Shown here piece after piece: positions 18,485-26,640 of a stretch of 64,000 bases of DNA. The notes beneath the pieces are model-generated. The model had not been told where the DNA came from. It searched no databases and saw only the letters and a program-made list of their open reading frames with translations. Position 1 is the first letter of the stretch. Each line of letters starts with the position of its first letter. Source of the stretch: Cellulomonas alba (GTDB lineage: Bacteria; Actinomycetota; Actinomycetes; Actinomycetales; Cellulomonadaceae). The stretch covers positions 457,419 to 521,418 of the forward strand of contig NZ_JAUCGQ010000002.1 of assembly GCF_030362835.1 (NCBI RefSeq), given 5' to 3'. The translations under genes and the position numbers were made by a program.

Positions 18485-19102
18485 TCAGCGCAGGGCGATC
18501 GCGTTCGCGATGCTCGCGATGCTCTTCGACACCGCGGACGACGCGGCCTTGACGGCGACCGCGAACCCGAGCGCCGCGACAGCGGTCGCCGCGACGGCCT
18601 GGCCGCCGAGGATCACGCGGTTGACGTCCACCGCGGGTCGCCAGTGGACGCCGCGGTCGTCGATCACGTAGACGCCGACGGCGCGCACGTGCACCGCGAA
18701 GCCTCCGCCGCCGCCGTGCCCGCTGCCGCTGCCGTGCCCGTGGCCGTGCCCGTGCGTGTGGTCGCCGTGCTGGTCGTCCGACGCGAGGTCCGCAGAGCCC
18801 TCGTCGGTAGCGAGCTCGGTCGCGTCGTCGTCCGCCGACGCCGTGACCCGGGCTGCTGCGCCGGGGCGGAAGCGACCGAGACCGCTCCGCTGGGCCCACA
18901 GCCCGATCGGCAGGCCGCCGTCGCCCTCACCCTCGCCCTCACCGCCGCCGGCACCCGTGCCGGTGGCGCCCCACACACGGGCGACGGGGATCACCGTGGC
19001 CCCGCCCCTCTCGTACGCCTCGCCGTACACGCGGCGCACGGTGAGCGCGTCCGCGGCGGTGGTCGTCAGCGATGTCGGGTCGAACTTGGGCGCGTCGGCC
19101 AT
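18485..19102 (-). CDS. GerW/YtfJ-like spore-protein family member
   Basis: The product has 205 residues. The core RRVYGEAYERGGATVIPVARVWG, followed by a Gly/Glu-rich loop (GAGGGEGEGEGDGG), matches the GerW/YtfJ family first found in Bacillus spores. Here it is followed by a histidine-glycine tract (HGHGHGHGSGSGHGGGGG), a VYVIDDRGVHWRP strand and a hydrophobic Ala-rich C-terminus that may touch the membrane. The His/Gly tract could bind metal ions; this is inference. The organism is probably not a spore former, so the role is likely different. It is divergent from the MFS gene. Confidence 0.75.
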   Translation of the reverse strand: MADAPKFDPTSLTTTAADALTVRRVYGEAYERGGATVIPVARVWGATGTGAGGGEGEGEGDGGLPIGLWAQRSGLGRFRPGAAARVTASADDDATELATDEGSADLASDDQHGDHTHGHGHGHGSGSGHGGGGGFAVHVRAVGVYVIDDRGVHWRPAVDVNRVILGGQAVAATAVAALGFAVAVKAASSAVSKSIASIANAIALR

Positions 19103-19274
19103 GGCGGTCTCCAGGAGCGATGGTGGGTGACGGGCTCCGCCCAGCATGGCCCGCGCGACGCCCGAAGGCACCACGAAACGGGCGCCAGTTTCATCGGGGA
19201 CCTCCACACGAGCGCCATCCGCGTCCCGGGATGTCGGCGAGGTCACCCGCCGGGGACCCGTCGCGCGGCCGCAT

Positions 19275-19303
19275 CGCTCGCGCGCGGTTGCGACAATCGA
19301 CGG
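19275..19303 (+). promoter_or_regulatory. Leaderless promoter of the MFS gene
   Basis: GACAAT at 19292-19297, then six bases (CGACGG) and the ATG at 19304; no Shine-Dalgarno is seen. Confidence 0.5.
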
Positions 19304-20767
19304 ATGTCCACCCCCTACTCGGCCGTGCTTCGCCTGCCCGGTGTCGCCCGGCTGTACGGCGTGGGCTTCGTCGCGCGCATCCCCGCGGCCATGGTGGGTG
19401 TCGTCCTGACGCTGCACGTCGTCTCCACGCTCGGTCACGGCTACGGGCAGGCAGGCGTCGTGAGCGGCGCCCTCACCGTGGGCATGGCGATCGGCTCGCC
19501 CTGGCGCGGGCGCCTCGTCGACCGTTTCGGGCTGCGCCGGGCGATCGCGCCGTCGGTGCTCGTCGAGTCCGCCGTCTGGCTCGCGGCGCCGCACCTCGCG
19601 TACTGGCCGCTCGTCGGTGCGGCGTTCGTCGCGGGGCTCTTCCTCGTGCCGGTGTTCTCGGTGACGCGGCAGTCGCTCTCGGTGCTCGTCCCGCTCGCGC
19701 GCCAGCGCGAGGCGTTCGCGCTGGACTCCGTCTTCGTCGAGCTGACGTTCATGCTGTCGCCGGTCGTCGGCGTGCTGCTCGCGACGCAGGTGTCGACGAC
19801 CGTGGCGCTCACGGTGGTCGGCTCGCTGACCGTCGCCGCCGGCGCGCTCCTGATGTGGGCGAACCCGCCGACCCGGTCCGCGACCGCCGAGGGCGACGCT
19901 CCGGTCGTGCCCGCCGACGGCGCTCGCGAGCGGCTGCTCGGGCCCGCGCTCGTCGTGGTGCTGCTCGCGGCCGTCGCGGCGTCCTTCGTGCTGATCGGCA
20001 CGGACGTGTCGCTGGTGGCCGCGCTGAACGGCCACGGGCGGGCGGCCGACGTCGGCTGGATGGTCGCGATCTGGGCCGGCGGCTCGGTGGTCGGCGGGCT
20101 GATCCACGGGGCGAGCCGACGGACGCCGTCGCCGCTGCTGCTCGTCGCGCTGCTCGGGCTCGCGACGGCGCCCGCCGCACTCGTCTCAGGCCCGGTGGGC
20201 CTCGCGATCGCCGTGTTCGTCGCCGGGCTGCCGTGCGCGCCCGCGCTCGCGTCGATCAACGCGGCGCTCGTCCGGATCGTGCCCGAGCACCGGCGCGGCG
20301 AGGTGATGGGGTGGAGCGGCACGATGTCGACCGTCGGCAACGCGCTCGGTGCCCCGATCTGCGGCATCGCGATCGACCGCGTCTCGCCCGGCGCCGGGTT
20401 CCTGACCGCGGCGGCGGTGGGCGGCGGCATCGCGGCCGCGGGGCTCCTTGCGCTGCGGTTCGTCGGCGGTGCGCCGGCGGGCGACGCGCAGGTCGAGGAG
20501 CGCGCCGTCGAGGCAGTGGCGACGGGGGACGGACCGGTGTCGCAGGCCGCTCCTGCGGGCGCGCCCGAGGGCGGCGCGCTCTCGCCCGAGGTCCCGGCGC
20601 CGCGACCGTACCCGGCCCTGGAGCTGGACGCGAGACCGCGCGACGCGGACGTGGCCGAGCCGGCCGCCGCGTCGCACGCGGTGGGCCGGGCCGGCCGCGC
20701 GACGCGCGTCCGCCGTGCGGCGGTGCGGACCCGGGCGCGCGCGGCGGTCAGACGACCGAGCCGGTGA
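19304..20767 (+). CDS. Major facilitator superfamily transporter
   Basis: This 487-residue membrane protein has roughly twelve hydrophobic segments in the first 390 residues. The MFS loop motif GRLVDRFGLRRAI follows the second helix, and a second-half repeat follows near residue 240. The last 90 residues are a cytoplasmic-looking tail that is Ala/Pro-rich and then strongly Arg-rich. The substrate cannot be told; the family includes drug and metabolite exporters. Its 3' end overlaps the convergent DUF1844 gene by 20 bases. Confidence 0.88.
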   Translation: MSTPYSAVLRLPGVARLYGVGFVARIPAAMVGVVLTLHVVSTLGHGYGQAGVVSGALTVGMAIGSPWRGRLVDRFGLRRAIAPSVLVESAVWLAAPHLAYWPLVGAAFVAGLFLVPVFSVTRQSLSVLVPLARQREAFALDSVFVELTFMLSPVVGVLLATQVSTTVALTVVGSLTVAAGALLMWANPPTRSATAEGDAPVVPADGARERLLGPALVVVLLAAVAASFVLIGTDVSLVAALNGHGRAADVGWMVAIWAGGSVVGGLIHGASRRTPSPLLLVALLGLATAPAALVSGPVGLAIAVFVAGLPCAPALASINAALVRIVPEHRRGEVMGWSGTMSTVGNALGAPICGIAIDRVSPGAGFLTAAAVGGGIAAAGLLALRFVGGAPAGDAQVEERAVEAVATGDGPVSQAAPAGAPEGGALSPEVPAPRPYPALELDARPRDADVAEPAAASHAVGRAGRATRVRRAAVRTRARAAVRRPSR

Positions 20768-21125
20768 ACTTCTCGCCGGGGCCCTCGCCGGGCGCGTCGG
20801 GGTAGGCCGAGGCCTCGCGGAAGGCGAGCTGCAGCGAGCGCAGGCCGTCACGCAGCGACCGGGCGTGCTGGTTGCCGAGGTCGGGCGCCGACGCGGTGAC
20901 GAGGGCGGCGAGCGCCGTGATGAGCTTGCGCGCCTCGTCGAGGTCCATGAGCTCGGAACCGGCCCCGTCCGGCCCGTCCTCCGCCAGGCCGCACTTCACG
21001 GCGGCTGCGCTCATGAGGTGGACGGCGGCGGTCGTGATGATCTCGACGGCGGCGACGTCGGCGATGTCGCGCACCGCCTGCGCCTCGGCGGTGGTGCTGC
21101 TGCTCTCGGGCTCGCTCGGGGACAT
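20748..21125 (-). CDS. DUF1844 family protein
   Basis: This 125-residue soluble protein has a helical core: VAAVEIITTAAVHLMSAAAVK, LMDLDEARKLITALAAL and LRSLQLAFREAS. It matches the DUF1844 family, which in actinobacteria is usually found directly upstream of and divergent from infC, as here. Function is unknown. The ATG at 21125 is chosen because the conserved region and the acidic SPSEPESSST start follow it. The last 20 bases overlap the end of the MFS gene on the other strand. Confidence 0.8.
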   Translation of the reverse strand: MSPSEPESSSTTAEAQAVRDIADVAAVEIITTAAVHLMSAAAVKCGLAEDGPDGAGSELMDLDEARKLITALAALVTASAPDLGNQHARSLRDGLRSLQLAFREASAYPDAPGEGPGEKFTGSVV

Positions 21126-21209
21126 GGTGCGATTCTCCCATCGCGCGGACGGCCGCCCCGACCGCCCCCGGGTCGGGCCTCGACCGGTTGGGCGGCGGGG
21201 CGGTCCGCC

Positions 21210-21262
21210 GGGAGGGCCAGCGGGAGGGGCAGCAGGGAGGGCCAGCAGGGAGGGCCGCCAGC
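21210..21262. repeat. GGGAGGGCCAGCA minisatellite, four units
   Basis: Four 12-13 base units of GGGAGGGCCAGCA with one or two changes each lie in tandem between the divergent DUF1844 and infC genes, just upstream of the infC promoter. The G-runs could also form a quadruplex; this is inference. Confidence 0.75.
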
Positions 21263-21284
21263 GGGGACGGCGGCTTTCGTCTGG

Positions 21285-21552
21285 TAGCCTTGTTCGCTGA
21301 CTGACCCGGGCCTCGTGCCCGGGCGCACAAGTGGAGACCTCTCCCACCTGGGTCCCGACCGCACGGCTCATGCACCACGAGTCGTCGACAGGGACCGGGT
21401 CCCAGCCCGTGGCCGGGCCGGCGCAGCCGGAACGGCACCGTCGGCGTGCTGCGTCACGCCGCGTGCGGGCTCGCCGAGGCCTCCTCCTGTGACCAGGACG
21501 GGGGCCTTCCTCGTTCCTGGCGGTCGATCACGACTCACCCGAGGAGCACCAC
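21285..21552 (+). promoter_or_regulatory. infC promoter and structured leader
   Basis: TAGCCT at 21285-21290 is the likely -10 box, which gives a leader of about 255 nt before the ATC start at 21553. Near the 5' end is a 7-bp hairpin (21305-21311 with 21317-21323). Later, CTCCTC at 21481-21486 is complementary to the GAGGAG Shine-Dalgarno at 21541-21546 and could hide it. Autoregulation of the infC-rpmI-rplT operon by IF3 or L20 is known in other bacteria; a comparable switch here is inferred. Confidence 0.45.
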
Positions 21553-22536
21553 ATCAGCGAGCCCCGCATCAACGATCGGATCCGCGTCGCCGAGGTCCGC
21601 CTGGTCGGCCCGAACGGCGAGCAGGTCGGCATCGTCCGCGTGGAGGACGCCCTGCGCCTTGCCCAGGACGCCGACCTCGACCTGGTCGAGGTCGCACCCG
21701 ACGCCCGTCCGCCCGTGGTCAAGATCATGGACTTCGGCAAGTTCAAGTACGAGGCGGACATGAAGGCGCGCGAGGCGCGTCGCAACCAGACCAACACGGT
21801 CCTCAAGGAGATCCGCTTCCGGCTCAAGATCGACCCGCACGACTACGGGACGAAGAAGGGCCACGTCGAGCGCTTCCTCAAGGCCGGCGACAAGGTCAAG
21901 GTCATGATCATGTTCCGTGGCCGCGAGCAGTCGCGCCCGGAGATGGGTATCCGCCTGCTGCAGCGTCTTGCCGACGACGTCGCGGAGCTCGGCTTCGTCG
22001 AGAGCTCGCCGAAGCAGGACGGCCGCAACATGATCATGGTGCTCGGCCCGGTCAAGAAGAAGGCGGAGCAGCGCAGCGAGCAGCGCCGCGCGGCGGCCGC
22101 TCAGGCGCCGCAGGCCGCCGAGGCTCCGGCCGCCGCTGCGCCGGCCCGCGCTGCTGCGGCTCCGGCCGCTGCTGCCCCGGCCGCCGCTGCCCAGGCCCCG
22201 GCCGCTGCCGCGCCGGCCCCCGTCGCTGCTGCCCCGGCCGCAGCTGCTCCGGCCCCGGCCGTCGCTGAGGAGGCTCCCGCCGCCGCTCCGGCGCCGGCCG
22301 CCGCTCCGGTCGAGGCCGCACCCGCCGCCGCGGCGCCGGCACCCACCGAGGCGCCCGCCACGCCGCGTCCGGCGGCTCGCGCCGCGGCCCCGCGTCCGTC
22401 CGCCCCGCGCCCCGCGGCGCCGCGTGCGGCCGCGTCGGGCACCGCGGCGACCCCCAAGCCGGTCCCGGGTGGCGCGCCGAAGCCGACGCCCCGCCCGACG
22501 CCTGCCCGACGGACGGCGCCCCCCGCGTCGAGCTGA
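21553..22536 (+). CDS. infC: Translation initiation factor IF-3 with long Ala/Pro tail, ATC start
   Basis: IF-3 binds the 30S subunit and checks start-codon choice. The first 175 residues carry both domains: [32 protein letters not shown], then [20 protein letters not shown] and [15 protein letters not shown]. The frame has a TGA at 21490 and no ATG or GTG before the conserved start, so translation must begin at the ATC (21553), six bases after GAGGAG. Such rare start codons are typical of infC and support self-control. The C-terminus is extended by about 150 residues of Ala/Pro repeats, giving 327 residues against a usual 180. rpmI follows after 89 bases. Confidence 0.95.
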   Translation: MSEPRINDRIRVAEVRLVGPNGEQVGIVRVEDALRLAQDADLDLVEVAPDARPPVVKIMDFGKFKYEADMKAREARRNQTNTVLKEIRFRLKIDPHDYGTKKGHVERFLKAGDKVKVMIMFRGREQSRPEMGIRLLQRLADDVAELGFVESSPKQDGRNMIMVLGPVKKKAEQRSEQRRAAAAQAPQAAEAPAAAAPARAAAAPAAAAPAAAAQAPAAAAPAPVAAAPAAAAPAPAVAEEAPAAAPAPAAAPVEAAPAAAAPAPTEAPATPRPAARAAAPRPSAPRPAAPRAAASGTAATPKPVPGGAPKPTPRPTPARRTAPPASS

Positions 22537-22625
22537 CCCAGAACCACGGACGCCGGCCCGCCCGACGTCCGCGAGAAACGAGCCGCACGGACCCGTGCGG
22601 CGAGAACGAAGGAGACACGGCAGCC

Positions 22626-22820
22626 ATGCCGAAGAACAAGACGCACTCCGGTGCCAAGAAGCGCTTCCGGGTGACCGGGACCGGCAAGGTCATGCGCGAG
22701 CAGGCGAACGGCCGCCACCTGCTGGAGCACAAGTCGAGCCGCCGCACGCGCCGCATCGCCGGCGACGTGGTGGTCTCCGCCGCCGACACCCCCAAGATCA
22801 AGAAGCTGCTCGGCAAGTGA
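22626..22820 (+). CDS. rpmI: 50S ribosomal protein L35
   Basis: The 64-residue basic protein begins [14 protein letters not shown] and has the family pattern [16 protein letters not shown] with a KSSRRTRRI segment. It is a component of the large ribosomal subunit. GAAGGAG lies upstream of the ATG. It sits in the conserved infC-rpmI-rplT order. Confidence 0.98.
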   Translation: MPKNKTHSGAKKRFRVTGTGKVMREQANGRHLLEHKSSRRTRRIAGDVVVSAADTPKIKKLLGK

Positions 22821-22883
22821 TCCCGGCGGGCGCGCCCACCGCGCCCCCGGCTCACCTCGAGCCCTAGACGCAAGGAGCATCAC

Positions 22884-23270
22884 GTGGCACGCGTGAAGCG
22901 GGCGGTCAACGCCCAGAAGAAGCGCCGTTCGACCCTGGAGCGCGCCAGCGGCTACCGCGGCCAGCGCTCGCGCCTGTACCGCAAGGCGAAGGAGCAGGTC
23001 ACCCACTCCCTCGTGTACGCCTACCGCGACCGCAAGGTGCGCAAGGGCGACTTCCGCAAGCTGTGGATCCAGCGGATCAACGCTGCGGCGCGCGAGCAGG
23101 GCCTGACCTACAACCGCCTGATCCAGGGCCTCAAGCTCGCGGGTGTCGAGGTCGACCGCCGTCTGCTCGCCGAGCTGGCCGTGAACGACGCGCCGGCGTT
23201 CGCCGCGCTCGTCCAGGTCGCGAAGGACGCGCTGCCTGCGGACGTCAACGCTCCGAAGGCCGCTGCCTGA
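22884..23270 (+). CDS. rplT: 50S ribosomal protein L20
   Basis: This 128-residue basic protein starts [14 protein letters not shown] and carries the [17 protein letters not shown] and [17 protein letters not shown] segments of L20. It binds 23S rRNA early in assembly and in other bacteria represses its own operon. CAAGGAG precedes the start. A strong hairpin 23 bases after the stop ends the operon. Confidence 0.98.
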   Translation: MARVKRAVNAQKKRRSTLERASGYRGQRSRLYRKAKEQVTHSLVYAYRDRKVRKGDFRKLWIQRINAAAREQGLTYNRLIQGLKLAGVEVDRRLLAELAVNDAPAFAALVQVAKDALPADVNAPKAAA

Positions 23271-23292
23271 GCGGCAGCCCCGCCTGACCGTC

Positions 23293-23328
23293 GACGCCCC
23301 CGTCACCCTCGTGGTGGCGGGGGCGTCG
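23293..23328 (+). terminator. Terminator of the infC-rpmI-rplT operon
   Basis: GACGCCCCCG pairs perfectly with CGGGGGCGTC across a short loop that can extend the stem through GTCAC/GTGGT. It lies just after the rplT stop; there is no T-run. Confidence 0.75.
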
Positions 23329-23384
23329 TCGTGCCGGGACGAAGGTCCGGGCCGCCGGAGCGGCACCGCCGTGATGCTCGGCGC

Positions 23385-24233
23385 ATGGTCGGCGTGACGG
23401 CGGCTCCGGAGCCAGGGACGAAGAGTGCGCCGCGGCGACGGCGCGGTCCCGGGTGGGTGCCGCGCGAGCACGGGGCGTGGGCGATGCTCGTGGTACCCGT
23501 CGTGGTCGGCGCCGTCGTGGGTGGCCCCGCCTGGCGGCACGTGCTGCTGCTCGCGGCGTGGCTCGCCGCGTACCTGGCGTTCCACGCCACGGCGCTGTGG
23601 CTGCGTGCGTCGCGCCGGCCCCGGTACCTGGCGCCGGTGCGGGCGTACGCCGCGGCGACCGCCGTGCTCGGCGTCGCGCTCGTGGCGAGCGCGCCGAGCC
23701 TGCTGGGGTGGGCGCCGGTGTACGCGGTGCTGCTCGCCGTGAGCCTGCGGTGCTCGGCGCGACGCGCGGACCGGTCCTGGCTGAACGACGGCGTCACCGT
23801 GCTGGCCGCGGCGCTCATGGCGGTCGTCGCCGCGGGGCTCGGGACCCACGGGTCGACGCGCGGGTCGTGGCTGGTGCCCCCGGGGGGCGCGGATGCGGGC
23901 GCATGGGCGGTCGCGGGCGTGGTGGGCGCCTACTTCCTCGGGACGGTGCCCTACGTGAAGACCCTGCTGCGGGCACGGGGCAGCGTCGCGGTGCTCGCCG
24001 TCTCGCGGGCGTACCACGCGCTCCTGCTCGTCGTCGCGGCGGTACTGGCGGCGACGGGTGTCCTGCCGCCCGTGGTCGGGTGTGTGCTCGTCGCGGTGGC
24101 GCTCGGGCTGCTGGTGCGCGCGGTCGTGGTGCCGCGTCGCCGTCCGTGGCCCTCCGCGCGGGCGATCGGCCTCGGGGAGGTCGCGGCCACCGTGGTGGTC
24201 ACCGCCGCCGCGCTCGCGGTCGCGCTCGCCTGA
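23385..24233 (+). CDS. YwiC-like family membrane protein
   Basis: The 282-residue protein has about eight hydrophobic segments after a basic N-terminus. The motif PREHGAWAMLVVPVVVG at about residue 27 is the signature of the YwiC-like family, whose role is unknown. A later GTVPYVKTLLRARG loop is also typical. The ATG at 23385 lies six bases after GATGCT, so the transcript may be leaderless. It is convergent with the glycosyltransferase cluster, with 20 bases between stops. Confidence 0.82.
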   Translation: MVGVTAAPEPGTKSAPRRRRGPGWVPREHGAWAMLVVPVVVGAVVGGPAWRHVLLLAAWLAAYLAFHATALWLRASRRPRYLAPVRAYAAATAVLGVALVASAPSLLGWAPVYAVLLAVSLRCSARRADRSWLNDGVTVLAAALMAVVAAGLGTHGSTRGSWLVPPGGADAGAWAVAGVVGAYFLGTVPYVKTLLRARGSVAVLAVSRAYHALLLVVAAVLAATGVLPPVVGCVLVAVALGLLVRAVVVPRRRPWPSARAIGLGEVAATVVVTAAALAVALA

Positions 24234-24253
24234 GGGTCGCCGAGGGCGGCGCC

Positions 24254-26635
24254 TCACATCGAGGCGACGAACGGCCCCAGCGTGTCGAGCGTCGCCGCGA
24301 GCAGTGACTCGCGGACCGCGTGCACGTCCCGGCGGTAGGCGTCCGGCCGGTCGAGCACGTCCGTCGTCAGCTCGGTGAGGCGACGGCCGAGGTCGCGGTC
24401 GTCGACGCGGACGCCCCACTCGGGGTGCCGGACGTCGTCGAGGAAGTACTGCAGCTTCGGGTGCGAGACGAGGCTCACGATCGGCGTGCCGAGCCCGATC
24501 GGGATCATGCCCGCGTGGCCCCGCATGCCGATGACGAGCGCGGCGGCGCGGAGCAGCGCGGTCGTCGTCTCGATGCCGAGCCGGAAGAAGCTGTCGACCG
24601 GGACGCGCGTGCCGTGCTCGCGGTACAGGTCGATCGCGATGCGCTCGTCCGGGATGGTGTGCGCGGCGACGCGCACGTGCGCGCGGCCCTCGACGGCTCG
24701 CACGAACCGGTCGATCTCCCGCAGGAAGCGCGGGTAGTCGTCCTTGAACCGCAGAGCCGAGCGGTCGTACGCGACGTTGAGGTACACCACCGGGGCATCC
24801 GCCCGCGGCGCGGGCTCGGGCGTCATCGGGTCGGCGAACCTCGGGTCGCCCAGCAGGCCGAGGACCGTCGTCGGGCACGGGAGGTAGGTGACGCGGTCGG
24901 CGAGCGACGGCGGCAGCAGGTCGCGGACGCGCTCGATCGAGCCGTGGTTGCGCAGGCCCACGAATGCCGCCCGCTCGACGACCCCCACGAGCGACTCACG
25001 GAACCGGCTCCCGACGAAGCGCTGTCCCTCGAACACGTTGTAGCCGACCGCCACGAGCCCGAGCGGCACGTCGAGCCGGTCCAGGCTCGCGTCCGGCACG
25101 TTCCACTGCCAGCCGGAGTTCCCGTTGGGCGCGGTGTCCGGCAGGAACAGGCCGCCGCCGCCGACGAGCAGGCCGCGCGTCTGGTTGACCCGCTCGACGG
25201 CGTCGTCGTCGAGCACCTGGTGCACGTGCAGGCCCTCCCACGACGAGACGGCGCGCACGTGCGAGACGGCCGCGCGCACCGCGACGGGCAGCAGCAGGTC
25301 GCCGTAGTTGCCGAGGTCGTCGACGTAGAACGCGGCGTGCGCGAGCGGGACGCCGCCCGGGTCGGTGGGGGAGTCGACGCCCGCGTCGGCCCGGGGGCGC
25401 CCCGCGCGGGCGTGCACGAGGCGAGCCTTGTGCCGCAGCGGGTCGAGCGCGAGCGTCTCGCGCGCCTGCGCGCGGGCGGTCTCGAGGTCGTTGACGGTCC
25501 ACGCGATCTCGGCGAGCAGCAGGTGCGCGTCGGCTGCCCGCGGCCCGGTGACGGCCGTCGTGGCGAGCACGCGCGCGTCGTCGTAGCGGGAGACCGCGAC
25601 GTACGCCTGCGCGAGTGCGAGCGCGTAGTCGGCGTCGAGCCGGCCGTGCTCGAGGGCGCGGCGCTCGAGGAGCTGCGCGGCGCCGGCGAAGTCGCCCGCC
25701 TCGCGCAGGCGCTGCGCGGCGGGCAGCACGTCCTCGCCCCGCGCGGCGAGCTCGGGTGAGGGCGCGCCGGCGTGGCCCGCGCCGTCGCGGAGCTGCCGGG
25801 CGCGCTCCTTGTAGTACGTCGCACGCGCGGTCGACGCGAGGTGGCCCTGCTCCGCGAGGTCGCCGACGGCGGCGAGGAAGTCGGCGTCGGGCAGGTCGTA
25901 CGCGTCCCAGCGGTCCTCGAGCAGCCGGTAGCCGTGCTCGCCGCCGTCCCAGGGCTTGAACTTGCCGGTGAAGTGCAGGATCGCCACGTCCGCCGGCGCC
26001 GCGTCGCCGCGCTTGGTCGCGCGCTTGACCCAGTTGAACCGGCGGGGCAGGCGCACGTAGTCGCCGTCGAGCGCCGCGGTGAGCACGCCCTGGTCGTGGC
26101 GGTCCAGCTCGTAGGCGCCGCTCTCGCCGATCGCGTCGAGCCCGTCGGCGAAGGTGCCGTCCGTGAGCGAACCGTCGATCACGAGCAGGCCGCTGTTGAG
26201 CTTGCGGCCGCCGTCCGCGTCGAACAGCTGGGGCACCGCGGCGAGCGGTGCGTCGAGCTCGAACAGCTCGTCGAGCCGGTCGAGCACGACCATGTCGGTG
26301 TCGAGCGTGACGAGCGTGCGGTATCCGGTCAGGCGGAACGCGTCGAGGATGAAGTACGCCTTCGTGTACAGGTAGTTCGACGCGTCGCCCTTGACGTAAC
26401 GCTCGTAGCGCGCGGCGTCGACGCGCACGAACCGGAGGTCGGGACGCAGTGCGAGCGCGCGCGACACGTGCGCGGGGTCGAGGCCGTCGTGGAGCACCAC
26501 GAAGTCCGCGTCGAGGTCGGGGTTCGTCAGCGTCAGGCTCTTGAGCAGCACGACGAAGCCGGGGAAGTAGGCGTCGTCGACGAACGACACGAAGGCGCGC
26601 GGGCCGCGGGCCGCGTCGGAGGTCGGCTGGGTCAT
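24254..26635 (-). CDS. GT8-like glycosyltransferase fused to a polysaccharide pyruvyltransferase
   Basis: This 793-residue protein has two catalytic regions. Residues about 10-260 form a GT8-type transferase with the metal-binding DTD in LVTLDTDMVVL and a closing HFTGKFKPW. A helical, TPR-like middle (about 300-430) follows. Residues about 445-790 match polysaccharide pyruvyl transferase, with NYGDLLLPVAVR, GGGGLFLPD and MRGHAGMIPIGLGTPIVS. It would add a sugar and a ketal pyruvate to a surface glycan. The ATG has GAGGTG six bases upstream; a GTG nine bases earlier overlaps the previous stop. It is the second gene of a two-gene operon. Confidence 0.85.
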   Translation of the reverse strand: MTQPTSDAARGPRAFVSFVDDAYFPGFVVLLKSLTLTNPDLDADFVVLHDGLDPAHVSRALALRPDLRFVRVDAARYERYVKGDASNYLYTKAYFILDAFRLTGYRTLVTLDTDMVVLDRLDELFELDAPLAAVPQLFDADGGRKLNSGLLVIDGSLTDGTFADGLDAIGESGAYELDRHDQGVLTAALDGDYVRLPRRFNWVKRATKRGDAAPADVAILHFTGKFKPWDGGEHGYRLLEDRWDAYDLPDADFLAAVGDLAEQGHLASTARATYYKERARQLRDGAGHAGAPSPELAARGEDVLPAAQRLREAGDFAGAAQLLERRALEHGRLDADYALALAQAYVAVSRYDDARVLATTAVTGPRAADAHLLLAEIAWTVNDLETARAQARETLALDPLRHKARLVHARAGRPRADAGVDSPTDPGGVPLAHAAFYVDDLGNYGDLLLPVAVRAAVSHVRAVSSWEGLHVHQVLDDDAVERVNQTRGLLVGGGGLFLPDTAPNGNSGWQWNVPDASLDRLDVPLGLVAVGYNVFEGQRFVGSRFRESLVGVVERAAFVGLRNHGSIERVRDLLPPSLADRVTYLPCPTTVLGLLGDPRFADPMTPEPAPRADAPVVYLNVAYDRSALRFKDDYPRFLREIDRFVRAVEGRAHVRVAAHTIPDERIAIDLYREHGTRVPVDSFFRLGIETTTALLRAAALVIGMRGHAGMIPIGLGTPIVSLVSHPKLQYFLDDVRHPEWGVRVDDRDLGRRLTELTTDVLDRPDAYRRDVHAVRESLLAATLDTLGPFVASM

Positions 26636-26640
26636 CGTCG

